A DNA stretch of 64,000 nt from Sordaria brevicollis (Eukaryota > Ascomycota > Sordariomycetes > Sordariales > Sordariaceae): contig JAUTDP010000011.1 of assembly GCA_033439795.1 (NCBI GenBank), forward strand, positions 868,001 to 932,000, written 5' to 3'. The notes below the pieces were generated by a model. That model was not told the origin of the DNA, searched no databases, and saw nothing but the letters and a program-made list of their open reading frames with translations. Numbering within the stretch: the stretch's first letter is position 1; each line of letters opens with the position of its first letter. The translations under genes were made by a program, and so were the position numbers. Below, piece by piece: positions 1 to 11,614 of this stretch.

Positions 1-399
1 TCTTGGAGCTTCATGCGTCGTCGCTGACCTCTCGATTCCTGGCGGGGTGAAATATCTGGTTGGGCTGCACGGAAGGAAAGAGCCAGTTGAGACAGGTGCA
101 ACGACAGAATTCTTACTTAGAGGGCGCTCTTTCCTTTTGTGTACTCTTTGGTCGTCCCCCACCGTCCAGTTGACATCCGAAATGTCTTGTCGTCTTTCGT
201 TCTTCGACTGTTCTCTCCCGTATTCTCCTCTTGCCATGATCTTCGGCTCAAAGAGTTGAAAAAACATGACATGAGAAGTACTGTTCACCTTTCGTTGCTA
301 TTTCGTTCGTCTCTCGTTCTTCATTTCTGTCCACTTTGCAGCATCTTTCCAGTTGCCATCCGATGGCAAAACGGAACTCTCTCCCTCTCTTTCCTCCCT
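1..399. other. Non-coding 3' flank of the first HET gene
   Basis: This stretch lies downstream of the stop codon of the minus-strand HET gene that ends at 400. It contains only short overlapping open frames without recognisable protein features and several T/C-rich runs. I see no RNA gene. It is probably the 3' untranslated region and terminator area of the HET gene. Confidence 0.4.
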
Positions 400-2853
400 T
401 CAACATATTGTGACAGTCTCTTCAGCCTCTGTGCCGTGGAAGAAGACTGATTGCGGATTGCGTTCAGCTCGGTGAGCAATCCAAGCACCCACTCGTTTGT
501 ACATTGTTCCAGACGTCCCACTCGTCGCCGACTGACAACGCTCAGGCATCAGCACTAGTCCGACATGCTGAAAAGATAGCTCATATTCCTCCCATGTGAC
601 CACCAGGAGAAGCAGCACAGGCTCGCCGGCCTCCGGGACTTCATCCCATTTCACCCGGACCGAGTCCCCAAACCCATATCTGTCATCCAGCTGCACTCGG
701 CGCTCCCACTCAGGTTGGAAACAGCCTAGGTCACTGCCGACAAAGCCTCTCCTGACTGGACCCTTCAAAGTAATCGTCATCCCTGGCTCCCCTGCAGCGA
801 CACTCCCAATGCGATGTTTTGACAAGGTCGAAGGACAGAAATAGTTCACAACCCGTGACATGTACGTGACGGTACTGTTCTCGAACGAGTGCCAGTTGAA
901 CATGACGCTGATCAGGAAAGACTTCCTCCCTTCTTTAGCAGCCCACGACCAAGACGGTGCTTGTATCCCGGAGTCCATCCGACGCACGTCATCCGCGGTG
1001 AAACACCATAGCAGGTCCAAGGGCCAGAACTCCTTCCAGGTCCCTGCTAGATACGTCCAGTCACGGCTGTTCTCGATGGCACCGGCTATTCCTGCGAGAG
1101 CCATCAGTCTGTCTGTGGTCCTCGTCAAATTGGCAAAACTGTAATCGGACACGATGCGATACCAACAGAGATACAACCGGAGGATGCTAGGCTCCACGGT
1201 TTTTACCTTGTGGGGTGGCACCCAACCGAGCTCTAGCCCCCGAGAAGGGGCCTTCATATCGCCAGCGGCGTGTTCAAGGTTGCATAGCTCCTGAAACCTA
1301 GCCTTCTGAGAAACCCAAGGTGCGTTTTCGCTAACGAGGTCCTTCATCCAACGCTTTGGAGGGCTCGACTCCTTGACAACGTGACGACAGCACTCCCAAA
1401 AGACCTCATCAGCGCCAAAGTAGACGACCCGGGCGGACAACAATCTCTCCTGCACGCACCATCCTCGGGCAAGCAGAGGTGTCGTGTCTCGGTCTACGAG
1501 CCTTACCGATGGCGGCCACTCGTCCTTGAACACGTAAGCACAAGCGTCATCCGATACTTGGGAATCTTGCCTAATGCGACAAGGAAACAGTTGCAACGGA
1601 TCCCGGGAGGCAAAACAGCCATCAATACCAAGACCACCACAAGCGGATATGTTGCAGGATGAATGTCCGTAGACATCGCTCATGGTAAGTGCTTCTTTCT
1701 CCCAGTCTTCTTCCGAGTCCTGGATGATGCACAATGAGTCGATCCAGATGTATTGAAAACCAAGCTCTCGAGTGATGAGAAGGGCGTCGCGGAACGTCTG
1801 GGATAATTCTTCAAGTGGGATCCCCTGCTGGAGAAATCTTTCCATGTTCGCAATGGTTAGCATGGCGGACTTGCCAGTTACTGCCCACGAGTGACTGAGG
1901 GTGAGATATCTGAACTCCACCCCAGGCGCAGATGAACGAGGAAGCACAAGGCGTGGGGCAAGTTGTCCATCCGCGTCTTCCTCCACCGATATGAGACGGG
2001 TTGGAAGCTTTTCACCGGTTGAAGTTTTACTGTTGGTGAGAAAGTTCTCATTGCATTCTGGGTGGTTGCGCAGGCAGTCGTCCATCCAACGCTGTATGAC
2101 CTTGAATGTTTGACGTGAGTTGGTTGACGAGGGAATGAAGTCGGTTTCCGGTGGTCCGGATTGGAAGTACAGGAAATCCTTCTCTGTGGCGATATGTTAG
2201 CACTGCTTAGGTTGCAAGAAGCTACGGCATGACCCTTGGTAACGGACTGATTATCACGGACCTTTGATGGGTAGAATTCTCAGATAATCGATCTGGGCAG
2301 CCCACCTGTCGTGTATGTCCAAATCTTCCTGCAACATGCTATCCAAGACCTCGAGGTCCTCAGCAGCTTCATTTGGTATTCGAAATGACGTGTGATCTTC
2401 GATGCAGAGATACAAGCGATCCTCGTCGTTTTCTTCGTCATATGCCTCAAACTTTAAGCGAGCTTGGATGACGCCCGTTTGCGAACCATTCCGGTCCAGG
2501 TCACCTGGGTAAATTTCCTCCGAGGTCGATATGATGGAGCAGATATGGCAACCCTCAAAAGCCGAGAGGACGATATCGCGAATAGTGCGGCTGTGGAAAA
2601 ACACCTCGGCGGTAAAATCCACTTGGGCTTCTTTTCGGATTTGTTCCTTATCACCGCTGAGCAACACGCTGATCAACTTGGACTTGTTGACAATACGGGA
2701 GCAGCGGGAGCAAAGGACGTTGGCAGGGACCAGAGCGGGTCGGTTAATGCTCGGGGCTGGTTGCGATGGTGTCCAAATTTTGGGACTCCAACTTGGACTC
2801 CATGGACTTCTTGACAAGTCTGGGACATTGTCCACGAGTTGATATTGCGCCAT
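400..2853 (-). CDS. HET-domain (heterokaryon incompatibility) protein, two exons
   Basis: Predicted 791-residue protein from two exons, 2853-2262 and 2183-400 on the minus strand. The 78-nt intron (2184-2261) has a GTCCGT donor, a GCTAAC branch site and a CACAG acceptor, and joins the two frames in phase 1. ATG at 2853 is the first true start; the codon before it is GTG. The N-terminal part has two CxxC pairs (residues about 48-51 and 102-105), usual in this family. The HET domain spans roughly residues 288-463, with YLTLSHSW, then the IWIDSLCIIQDSEEDW block, then RGWCVQERLLSARVVYF. HET proteins act in allorecognition and trigger regulated cell death when incompatible nuclei meet; whether this copy does so is inference. 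It diverges from the F-box gene at 3530. The C-terminal 330 residues carry no motif I recognise. Confidence 0.88.
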
Positions 2854-3529
2854 CACAAACGCGCCTGGGCAGGAAGATGGTCAGGCAAAGGCCGCAGTTA
2901 CCGGAAGGGTTAAGTCAACATCATGGAGAGTCTCATCATCAGGACCTTGAGAGAAGGACGGTCTCACCTAAATGGTGTCTGTCATCTTCGAGATATCAGT
3001 CAGACTGTCAGAGTGGGATTTGGTCGAGCAGTGCTGACATCGGACATGGTGTGATTGGTCTATTGGCAGGCATCCTGCTCAATGCACGCCTACCGTGGTT
3101 GTAGCCACTTGCCTGCCTACCTCAATCGCCCGTCCCGCCCCTTTCTTATTTCAACGTCCTTCGAACCGACCCCCTCGACAACAAAGAATGACAGGATAGA
3201 CACACGAGTGTATACTGTAGCCCGATATTTTCTTTACAACCAGAGATCAATTGATGGAATGTTGTCGAAAATGCCTTGATGGTTGTCAGCCTTACGCAGG
3301 CTCATATCCTCATCTGGATAAGCTCGGTGGCTGTGCCTGAAAAACCTCACATACGTTATGCATAACATGGTAACCCGACTGGTCATCGACACGATGTGAC
3401 TCCAAGCGGAAGTTCACATAACAAGACTACGGGAATCTCAAGCCAACTACCATTCATACAAGAGCCCACCCTGTCCAATAATCTGGTCATTGGCATACCA
3501 TCGTCGCTCAGCTATCCTCACCACTCGCC
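2854..3529. other. Divergent intergenic region between HET and F-box genes
   Basis: 676 bases separate the start codons of the minus-strand HET gene and the plus-strand F-box gene, so both promoters should lie here. Pyrimidine-rich sequence precedes the F-box start. I see no clear TATA box, repeat or further gene. The short open frames are unremarkable. Confidence 0.4.
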
Positions 3530-4837
3530 ATGCGACCCTTCATCCCCACCGTCCTTCCACCCGACCTAGCAGCCCTCACCTCCACGCCCGATTCCATCTC
3601 AACCGGCGGCTACCGCCACCTCCTCGACGATGACCTCACCCAACGCTCCCCTCCCTACCTAGACACTATCATCTCTCCTTCCACCGGCACTCTTTCCCCT
3701 CCTACCACAGCCAGTCCTGACCTAGGCATCCTCAACATCCTCCCAACCGAACTCATCATCCCCATTCTGAATCACTGCGACATCCGCACCCTCCTCTATT
3801 TTCGCTTACTCAACCGCCATGCTCTCTCCCTCGTCGATCTCTGTCCCGGGTACCTCCCCATCCGCCAACACGCGCCCAACGTGCTACGAGGAATCCTAGC
3901 CATCGAGACCGGGAAGTACTGGACCCTGCCTCAGCTCTGGAACAAGTTATGCCAAAACACCTGCGACTCTCCCCCAACCACATGCAACAGCCGCGGCGGC
4001 AGTTTCGCCGGATATCTTTGTCTATTAAAAGGGAAAAGATACTGCTGGAGTTGCTGGCGCAATATTTTTATGAGTGACTGGGGCCATGTGGACAGGTTTC
4101 ATGGATGGCCGGGACCGATGAGTGTGGAGTTTGCTAGCCATTTCTTTGGTTTACCCCCAGGACTATTAGAAAGGGTAGAGCCGCAGTTCAAAGCGCTGCC
4201 GAGGGCCACAGTGCCAGATGAGGTTATGAAGGGGGTTGGTTCAATCAGGTTGCGCTGGGCGCTGAAAACCAAATCGGGCCCGGAGTCAGGGACCTGGCCT
4301 GGTCAGGGGGGATTAAAAGAGGGGGAGAGGTTGGTGATGCTTGATACTGAGACGGTGTTTGCGTTGGCTATGTATTTGGGTCTTGACCCAAAGACGCAGC
4401 AAGTTAACAGTTCGTGGCCGTTGGCTGCGGAGTTGATGTATTGTTGGAGGTGGTATCTTAATCGAGATCCGGAGGGGTTTTTGGAAAGGGGGAGGGAGGC
4501 TGCGATAAAGGCAGGCGTGGATTTGTTAAGTATGGGGGAACTCGAACCGGGATACTTGAAGAATTGGAAAAAGGAATGGACCACGGAAAATGGGGGAAAG
4601 CTGGTTCAGTGGACTGCGCCGTCGTGTTTTAGGCCTTGGTGGAGGTTTTGTAGCGTGGTTAGGGTGCCGTGGTTTGACGAAGACAGACAAGAGGTGCAAT
4701 GGGGGTTTCAGTACAAGAGGTTTGGGGGGGCATGGGAGTTTACTGTTGAGGGGTTTGAGAGGTGGTTGAGGGAGAGACAGTTGGAGGGGGGTGAGGTTGG
4801 TGAGGGGGGGCATGACGGGAGTCATGGGGTTTCATGA
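3530..4837 (+). CDS. F-box domain protein
   Basis: Single-exon gene for 435 residues starting at an ATG in reasonable context (CTCGCCATGC). Residues about 66-106 form an F-box: a short hydrophobic start (LNILPTELIIPILNHCD), then a leucine-rich helix with the RLLNRHA turn. F-box proteins bind Skp1 and bring substrates to SCF ubiquitin ligases. Residues 141-175 hold spaced cysteines (C141, C145, C152, C164, then CWSC at 172-175), an arrangement often seen after the F-box in fungal members and possibly metal-binding. The remaining 250 residues are rich in Trp and Arg with no WD40 or LRR pattern, so the substrate is unknown. The tail is Gly/Glu rich. Base composition shifts from C-rich in the first half to G-rich in the second half of the coding strand, which is peculiar but leaves the frame intact. 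Confidence 0.85.
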   Translation: MRPFIPTVLPPDLAALTSTPDSISTGGYRHLLDDDLTQRSPPYLDTIISPSTGTLSPPTTASPDLGILNILPTELIIPILNHCDIRTLLYFRLLNRHALSLVDLCPGYLPIRQHAPNVLRGILAIETGKYWTLPQLWNKLCQNTCDSPPTTCNSRGGSFAGYLCLLKGKRYCWSCWRNIFMSDWGHVDRFHGWPGPMSVEFASHFFGLPPGLLERVEPQFKALPRATVPDEVMKGVGSIRLRWALKTKSGPESGTWPGQGGLKEGERLVMLDTETVFALAMYLGLDPKTQQVNSSWPLAAELMYCWRWYLNRDPEGFLERGREAAIKAGVDLLSMGELEPGYLKNWKKEWTTENGGKLVQWTAPSCFRPWWRFCSVVRVPWFDEDRQEVQWGFQYKRFGGAWEFTVEGFERWLRERQLEGGEVGEGGHDGSHGVS

Positions 4838-5622
4838 GATGAAGGAGTTGCTGGGGCAATGGGTTTAGTTGGGAAAACCTGCCCGCACCCCAGATAATCC
4901 TATTTGGTAAGTGCCTCCATTGCCGGGAAGGCGAAGGGTGGTTGATGAGGTGAAGTATGGAGGGGTTGATGTTTTTGTGTGAAAGGGGGACTCGTCAAGT
5001 CTAGGGGCGCCTCGTCGATGGGGCGTTTCGAGCCCAGACGAGTAAGGTGCGCTCCAGTTTCTTCCCACAACTAGTATTGATGGAGTCATCTTGGCTTGAT
5101 ATACCAACCACGGCTCGTTGGTTTCACAACTGACAATTGCGTTGTGCCTTGAACCCAACTGAGCAATGACTTTCAATAAGGTCGTGGATGTTGACGTCAA
5201 GTATTGGTTGCCATGGCAAGCCACAATATAAAGCGGCTCAACTGACACGGGAAAACCGCAAAAAGGGGCTAGTAAACAAGACGGCAAGGTCCGGAAGAGT
5301 TGGTTTGTCAACACTATACCCTCGTTGCCGTGTTTGCTAGCGGTCAAACATACAAGTGACGATGTCATCAATTGACTTCTTCCCAGAATCTTGGGCCGCT
5401 TCCATTCCAACGGAGATGGACTCGATGTTCGCGCTTGCACTTAAAGCTCCACGAGCTCACGATTGAGGAAAGTACGAAAGGTCATCGTCGCTACCGCCTT
5501 CACTGTTCTTTGACCAAATAGACTCATCCAACAACGTTTTCTATCGACATCCAACAACTCATCTTCTTTGTTCCTCCAGCATTCTCGCCAACGCCAAGCC
5601 CAAACCTAAACCTCAACCCAAA
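4838..5622. other. Intergenic region; 191-codon minus frame of doubtful status
   Basis: 785 bases between the F-box gene and the secreted-protein gene. A minus-strand open frame of 191 codons at 4865-5440 starts with ATG, but its product has no signal, domain or composition typical of a protein, so I do not call it a gene. The last 100 bases before 5623 are C/T and A rich, with many CCAAC units, and look like the promoter and 5' leader of the secreted-protein gene. Confidence 0.4.
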
Positions 5623-6222
5623 ATGCACCTCCCAACCCTCCTCACCACGCTCACCACCCTCGGTCTCGCAACACTCGCCTCCGCTGCCGCAGTCGATACC
5701 ACCACCTCCGTGCCGACCGGTTGCCAGAGCTCAGGGCCATCCAACACTTGTTCCGCTTCCTCCGCCTCCGTCTCTACAACCAACACCGACGCCGACAAGC
5801 CGCAGACGCTGAAGGAGTACATCCACTCCCTCGAAGCCAAGCACGCCGCGAATAACTCGACCTCGACCTCGACCACAGGCTCGGAAGCTAGGAACGCCCA
5901 AGCCCACGTCAGCGGTTTGAAGGCGTATGAAGTACCCATGTGCTGCATGAACGGATGCGAGTTTTGCTCGAGCAAGATTTGTGGGCCGGGATCGTATTGT
6001 ATTGATATGCCGGTATGCTTCCTTTTCTTTCTCAGTGGTTTCCCCTTCTCCCTTTCTCGCTGTGATCCATGTCCAACTCTCTCTTTCGTTCTCCTTTTCT
6101 TTACTACTGTGCCGGGGTAGCATGTCCTTGGCCTAGCGCAGGAGGAGACTGCCAATCAGTGCAGAAGATACTTGGTCATATTGGATAGAGAACCAGAGGC
6201 TTACATGAACGAATCCTTATAG
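5623..6222 (+). CDS. Small secreted cysteine-containing protein, probably two exons
   Basis: The ATG at 5623 opens a typical signal peptide (MHLPTLLTTLTTLGLATLAS, then AAAV), so the product should enter the secretory pathway. The mature part begins Ser/Thr/Ala rich and has a cysteine cluster near residues 107-127 (CC, then C, C, C, C within MCCMNGCEFCSSKICGPG). If unspliced, the frame stops at 6120 after a hydrophobic, noncoding-looking stretch. A better model removes an intron 6013-6120 (GTATGC donor, GGGGTAG acceptor, 108 nt, phase 0) and continues for 33 residues to TAG at 6220-6222, giving about 163 residues. The second exon adds one more cysteine. Function unknown; effector, cell-wall or antimicrobial roles are all possible. 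The acceptor choice is inference. Confidence 0.68.
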
Positions 6223-6593
6223 TTCTACTCCTGCTGCTCAACCATCATCCTCTGGGATACCGAGAAGGATGAAATGCTGGATGCCTTTACTACCGAGGGA
6301 GAGTTTGCGAGCTTATTCAACTGAGTGCAGGCGTGAAAGTTATGTGAGAGGAAATGAGGTGTGAATGGGAGGTCATGGAGAAGATCAAAGCTCTTTCCTG
6401 GTTTCATGATGGCAAAGCCAAGGATGCCCTAAATCCACCGAGCCCAAAGTTGCATCTAGCAGTGTCACATGTCGTTCAAAGCCCAAGATATGCCATTGAT
6501 GTTTTTTCCCAGTGACCCATTTTAAGCAAAATAAGGCGGTGGCTCTGGAAGCATTTCGAAAAGGCCCTGGCCTCTCGTTTAGAGCTTGACTTG
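6223..6593. other. Short intergenic region before the inverted-repeat element
   Basis: Between the secreted-protein gene and the terminal-inverted-repeat element I see no open frame with protein character and no repeat. It should hold the 3' end of the upstream transcript. Confidence 0.35.
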
Positions 6594-7609
6594 CCGCACC
6601 GGGGTCAATGTCATTGTGCACCCTTTTTGACTTCGCGCACCCTTTATTACCTATATTGAAATTATCGTCGTTTTATAGTGTAAGAAACCGTTTCCAAAGA
6701 GAAATGGAAATCCTCGCCCAAGTGTACCTATATAATAACTTCCAATTGCAAAAAGCTCTTCTATATCTCAAAAAACAGTATATACCTATTATATTAGCCA
6801 TTGATAGCAATTATATACTTGGGCTTCTAATAGGTGTTCGTAAGGAGTGGCCGTTAGTATGCTATAAACTTTGGGTGGTGAAAGTTTGGAACGTTTTTCT
6901 AAGAGGAAACCTACATACACCCACCCAAAACCTACCCACACCCAGAAAACCTATACACACCCAGTTTTTTCAAGGTGACAGCTGTCATGTAAATTTCCCT
7001 GTTTTAGCGGTAAATCTGACTGTTCTGTATGGTCACGAACATGGTCAACTACACTGACCAACCATCCCTTTCCCTGTCAAATCTCGTGATAATTTCATGG
7101 TGTTTAGCACAAACTGCAGCAAATCGGTTTCTCTACTCTATCCTACCTTAGGTAGGTACTTATGCAATAGGTGTAGTGTAAGGAGGTGTAGTGTAGGGAG
7201 GTGTAGTGTAAGGAGGTGTAGTGTAAGGAGGTGTAGTGTAGGGAGGTGTAGTGTAGGGAGGTGTAGTGTAGGGAGGTGCAGTGTAGGGAAGTGCAGTGGA
7301 GGGAGTGTAGTGCCCTGTAGGGAGGTCCTGGTGTAACGTGTTTTGATTCGAATTTTTTTTGACCAAGTTAGTACAATGTTTCAATGCATTAGAATCCTGA
7401 AATTTAGCGGGTAAAAACGCGGTTTTCAATGTCAGGTGTCATGCAGCTGTCCCGGTGGACCCCTGCCAAGAAATGGGTGTAGGTAGGTTTTGGGTGGGTG
7501 TATGTAGGCTTCCCCTTTTCTAAGGAAATTTACATTTGAAAACTGCTAGTCCGTGCGCAGGGTGCATGAAGTCAAAAAAGGGTGCATAAGGACATTGACC
7601 CCGGTGCGG
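6594..7609. mobile_element. 1.0-kb terminal-inverted-repeat element, non-autonomous or decayed
   Basis: The ends are inverted copies of one another. The left end reads CCGCACCGGGGTCAATGTC, followed by a block containing GTGCACCCTTTTTGACTTC; the right end is its reverse complement with few changes, ending CATTGACCCCGGTGCGG at 7609. The identity runs about 45-50 bp. A second inverted pair lies inside: AAACCTACATACACCCACCC near 6908, and its complement near 7480-7510. The left half is A+T rich with many TA steps and encodes only a weak 149-codon frame with no transposase motif I can name. The interior carries a 15-bp minisatellite. I could not find a target-site duplication, so the superfamily is open. 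The inverted structure is seen directly; mobility is inferred. Confidence 0.75.
7171..7305. repeat. 15-bp minisatellite, nine units
   Basis: Nine head-to-tail units of GTGTAGTGTARGGAG, perfectly spaced at 15 bp, with R alternating A or G. The last two units are degenerate (GTGCAGTG...) and a partial unit follows to about 7325. It lies inside the terminal-inverted-repeat element. The period is a multiple of three, so it creates artificial open frames rich in Cys-Ser-Val-Gly-Arg on one strand and Thr-Pro-Tyr on the other. Confidence 0.93.
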
Positions 7610-10600
7610 TACCTAAGTTAGTAAGCTCCTGATCATATTTGCCAGGAAAAGTAGAGGTAGAGTCAACCGGCTTAATTCACCGCAGCTCATGGTATTTCCA
7701 CATTGCTTTTGGTGATTTCCCTGTCGGCGGCCTAGGTTGCCTCTGGAGGTCGGGTACACTACCTCTACCTCTCCCTACCTACACTCGTACCCCTTGAGGT
7801 AGGTAGAGTAGACAAGTTCGCGAGGCTTCAAGTTCGTTGCTGGCATGCCAGTTCCAGGATCCCAAGCGAGGTCTGCAGCGTCTCAATGTGCGACACTTGG
7901 TCCATTTGCCTTTCAGACTCACGAGGGAACGAGCAATCCGGTATAAGGAGGAAAAATCCGCAACAGACCGGAAGAAGTACACCCCGGCCTCACAAAGTCT
8001 GTTAGAAGGGGTAGTAGAGCGATCGATTTTGCCATAATCAAGATTCGACTCACTAACAGACGGGAGGTAAGGTACCTCTACATGTGGTACCATTGAGGGG
8101 TTGGTCGTAACTTCCTCGTCTTGTTGTGGTGCCCCGTGCCCTTGCTCAGGAGCATGGGTGAGAGTACTGCGGGTCTCATCAAATCGGACTTGGCCAGGTT
8201 CTACTCGGTCCCAACTGTGCAGTGAACCAAGACTCCCGTCGTAACTGCCGCACGTGCCCCTGAGTTGTTCAACTTGGTCAAAAACTACGGGTCATCACGC
8301 TGGAGCCAGATACTCCTTCCATGCCCGGGCCGTCAAAGGTGCCTTGACGATTGATGCTTGCTTCCCACTCACTTTCGGCAATTCGCTTCCTCTCCACATA
8401 TCGCGTTTTACGTCAATAGAAAGAACGAGGCCGCGCGGTTGCAGCCCTTTGCCACTCGGCTTGTACAATGGTCCTTGCCCCGCTGTGAATGCCAGTAGCG
8501 TTCGATCTGGTGACAGCCATTTGGAGGTCGAAGGATTTGAGAAGAAATGAACACCGGCTCTGAGCTGAGGTAGGCACATTAAGTAAGGTAACTGAAAGCG
8601 AACAAAGATCCGGATTCAGAGCAGACAACGCGCCTCAGCCGGGAGATGGTGCCATTTGGGCCACATACAGCCTACAGTGATACCTCTAGATGTAGTCAGG
8701 TAGGTGTACCTCTAGGTAAGTTTGTACCATAGTCTCGGTACCGCAGGACTTAGGGGCATCTGATTTCAAGGTCAGAGGGGTAGAAGTAATTATGAGAAAC
8801 CACTCTACTGCCGGCTTTGGCAAAAGCGGCTTCAGAGAAAGGCTCACTATGAGAAGTATCAGAAGCAGTAGGGCGTCGTTAGAAGGGACGTCCATGAAGC
8901 TGGTTACATCAGCCAGACGGCAAAGGAGGTGTAGTGCAGAGCCTCATGGACGAGGAATTGTTCGTTGTTTGCGTGTAGTTGATGTGTTTTGTGTCCGAAT
9001 TTCTTCTTCTTCAACCGCAGTCGTCGCCTGTGGAAGCCCGAATCGTGTCGACTGATACATTGTGAGAGGGCGCACAGAAGAGATGGAGGTAATTGAGCTT
9101 TCCACTTACCCGTCGCTGTTGCTCCAGGCCCCCCTTGATCGCGGACTCGCGGTCAGCCCAGCAAGCCCCGTGTTAGCTTGACGCAAAATAAATCGAAGCC
9201 TCCATATCCACGCCTGGAAATTCGGTTTGCCAAGATTGCCCTCTCAAAGTTGAATGCGGTTGACAGCTTGGATGGCTTCGGCGTGTCCTGTCTGCCGGTT
9301 GAGCTTGGTTCTGCTGCCGCCTGAAGTCTTTCAGTGCTTCTTGCTCTGGATGGGTATCGAAGGTAGAGGTATTGTGCGGTCTCTGGAAAAGAAAGAGCAG
9401 CAGCGCGTCGGCGATCGACTCGACGAGATTGGGCCTCCGACTCGGGTTTGCCCGGTGGGCTTGCAAGACGGTTCGGCTCGAGATCACATCAGGACCGATC
9501 TACGAATGATAGAAAGCAGTATCAGCAAGGAATCTTTGAAGGTTGATTCACGCGGTACAGATCTTGAACTTCGGAGTGATGGTCTACCACTGGTCATGCA
9601 ATGCCGTGAAGTGTCGTGGAGAGAAGTTGTGAACCACCTCGTCGGGGAGCGGACACTGCGCTGGTGCAGTTCATTCTGACCCCGCGCTTCCATCTCACGA
9701 GAGTCGTGGGGTTCTCGGCGGCTCTATGTCTTTGACTTCCTCTGGGTTCAAGCGCTGCGGCGCGGGCACCTGATCTGTGGTTCATGTTGGATGTTGCAGT
9801 GGTGACAGAGCGCTCGGGTGTACTAAGTACATGTGTCAATCCGACACTGTGCTTGCAGGTATTGTGACATTTCTACCAAATGACGCTTAGCTCGGAAAGG
9901 CAGCCAATCATGAAGCAATGGATAAAGCTTGGCGCTCCTTAACAGATGATTATTGGTCAGTGCTCTAACTGCAATTCCGAATCATTTAAGATAAAGCACT
10001 ACGGGGTCCGGTTCAGAGGCTCGCCCTATTCCAGCCATAAGCACGATGGAGAACGGACAAACGGCGCATCGAGGAAACCCGAACTACTAGGTTGTATTCT
10101 AGTTCGATGTCCTTGATAGAAACTATGACTCCTTTGGTTGTAAGGGATTGATGAAGAAACCTTAAGAAGTTGAGGGTGAGGCACAAACGGGCTTGGCTGT
10201 CACTGACAACGTTTCTGATTGGCTCTTCACCGTCAAGTTACAAGCACAGACAGTGTAGAGGTACTTCCGGTCGCTCGAAAGTTGCAGTGTTTGTTGGTTG
10301 TTGGAAGTTTGCTTAACGCTCAAGGAACCAACATCAAGTCAAAGAAGGGCAGCGCAATGCCCACCAGAGAAGAGGAAAGTTCTTCTATTATTTCAGGAAA
10401 AGCAATCAAAACTGTTCATCCTTCTCAGGTTCTTCATGCCTCGGATATCTTTAATCGGTGAGCAACTCGATGCAGCCTTCGACGAATACGCAACGCATGA
10501 TTTCGAAAACGGAAACAGCAACGATGGCTCATAGGCGGTTCTTCAACATGTCTGACGGCAGGATGGGTGAAGGCTCGACCAACGTTCAACAGCGGACTGT

Positions 10601-11106
10601 TTTGGACCGACAGCGGCTACGCTCACAACCAATAGGTGTGTCAAGGTGGTGGACAGACAAAGGCCGAGTCGATGAGATGACGCTGACGAGGGTGCTGACT
10701 ATCTGTTAAGTCCAACATAGGTCAAAGGCCACCCAGTTTCGCATCACGATGTTGGTAGTTAAGCGCACGACAAACCAAAGACCTCGCCTTCGATCCGACT
10801 CTCCCATGAATCACCCGAGGGCTCCGTTGGGAGCTTGCTTTGACCGACCTGGCAATCCTCGTTGGCGCTCGAGTCCATGACAGTGAAGTCATGACGGCTA
10901 AGGCGGTTGTCGCATCATCATGACGGGAAAGCGTTAAATAGTACATTAATATAAAGTTCTGTCGAGGGTATAAGGCCTTCTGACGAGGTTGGATATATTC
11001 GCGTCGACAGTTGTCCTTTGGCCTTTCCGAATATACATCGAGGAGTACTAGCACGTTGTATCTCGAAAACTACCAGAGCCCATAACAAAATACCAATTCG
11101 TCGAAT
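7610..11106. other. 3.5-kb region without a convincing gene
   Basis: Many short frames occur here, the longest with ATG being about 141 codons (9254-9679, plus), but none shows a domain, signal peptide or convincing splice structure. Copies of a GTAGGTAG / TACCTCTA-like motif recur at about 7740-7810 and 8680-8725. I see no tRNA or rRNA. It may include regulatory sequence for the small gene at 11107. Confidence 0.4.
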
Positions 11107-11614
11107 ATGTCCCCCGAAGCAAATCATACGGTAAATAAGAATGAAACAAAAAAGCTCTACCAAGAAATGGAAAGTGTTCTCCAGCTTTTAGCCAAGCATG
11201 GGTTTGACGTCAAATCCGAACACGATCCGAACCTCAATATTGTGGATGATTGGAAGAAGTTGAAGGAGAAAATGGGAAACAGGAGGGATTGCGCAAAAAA
11301 TGGACGTCCATGGGCTGAAATGGAAGGGGAAATACTCACAAAAATGGTGGAATGTAAGTCAATTATATCACACCTTCTGTTTTGTTTTTCTGTCACTACC
11401 TTGGTTGTAGGATAGATGTGTGCATCTTCCCCTGAGAACTTTACTGACCAGACCATATCAAGTGTTGGATACAGGGAAAGGGTACTCGAAGATATGTGGA
11501 AAGAAGAGTCCAGAAGTTACCGGCTTGTCTCAAAGGTCACCTGCAAGCCATCAAGGTCCTTTGCAGGCATATTCAAATGTGAGCCAACCACCAACAACCA
11601 AACATCCAACGTAG
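11107..11614 (+). CDS. Small Myb/SANT-like protein, two exons
   Basis: ATG at 11107 begins 82 codons of polar, lysine-rich protein ending GRPWAEMEGEILTKMVE, followed by a GTAAGT donor at 11354. Two acceptors fit. Using ...GATACAG at 11474 gives 128 residues and extends the sequence as WKGYSKICGKKSPEVTGLSQR. Together with the preceding Trp-acidic helix this resembles a SANT/Myb repeat: W, acidic helix, YSKI turn, then a basic recognition helix. Using ...GACCAG at 11451, next to a TACTGAC branch-like motif, gives 125 residues ending at 11582 with no such likeness. I prefer the first. Such a protein would be nuclear and might bind DNA, but it lacks a second repeat. It converges with the HET gene that ends at 11984. 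The protein likeness is my reading, not a search result. Confidence 0.55.

Noticed and set aside
4865..5440. 191-codon minus-strand frame between the F-box and secreted-protein genes
   Set aside because: No signal peptide, domain or plausible intron; composition compatible with noncoding DNA.
7171..7305. CRISPR-like array
   Set aside because: Units are contiguous 15-mers with no unique spacers, in a eukaryotic genome.
7097..7429. Open frames over the 15-bp minisatellite (CSVGR repeats and TPPY repeats)
   Set aside because: Produced purely by a period divisible by three; not genes.
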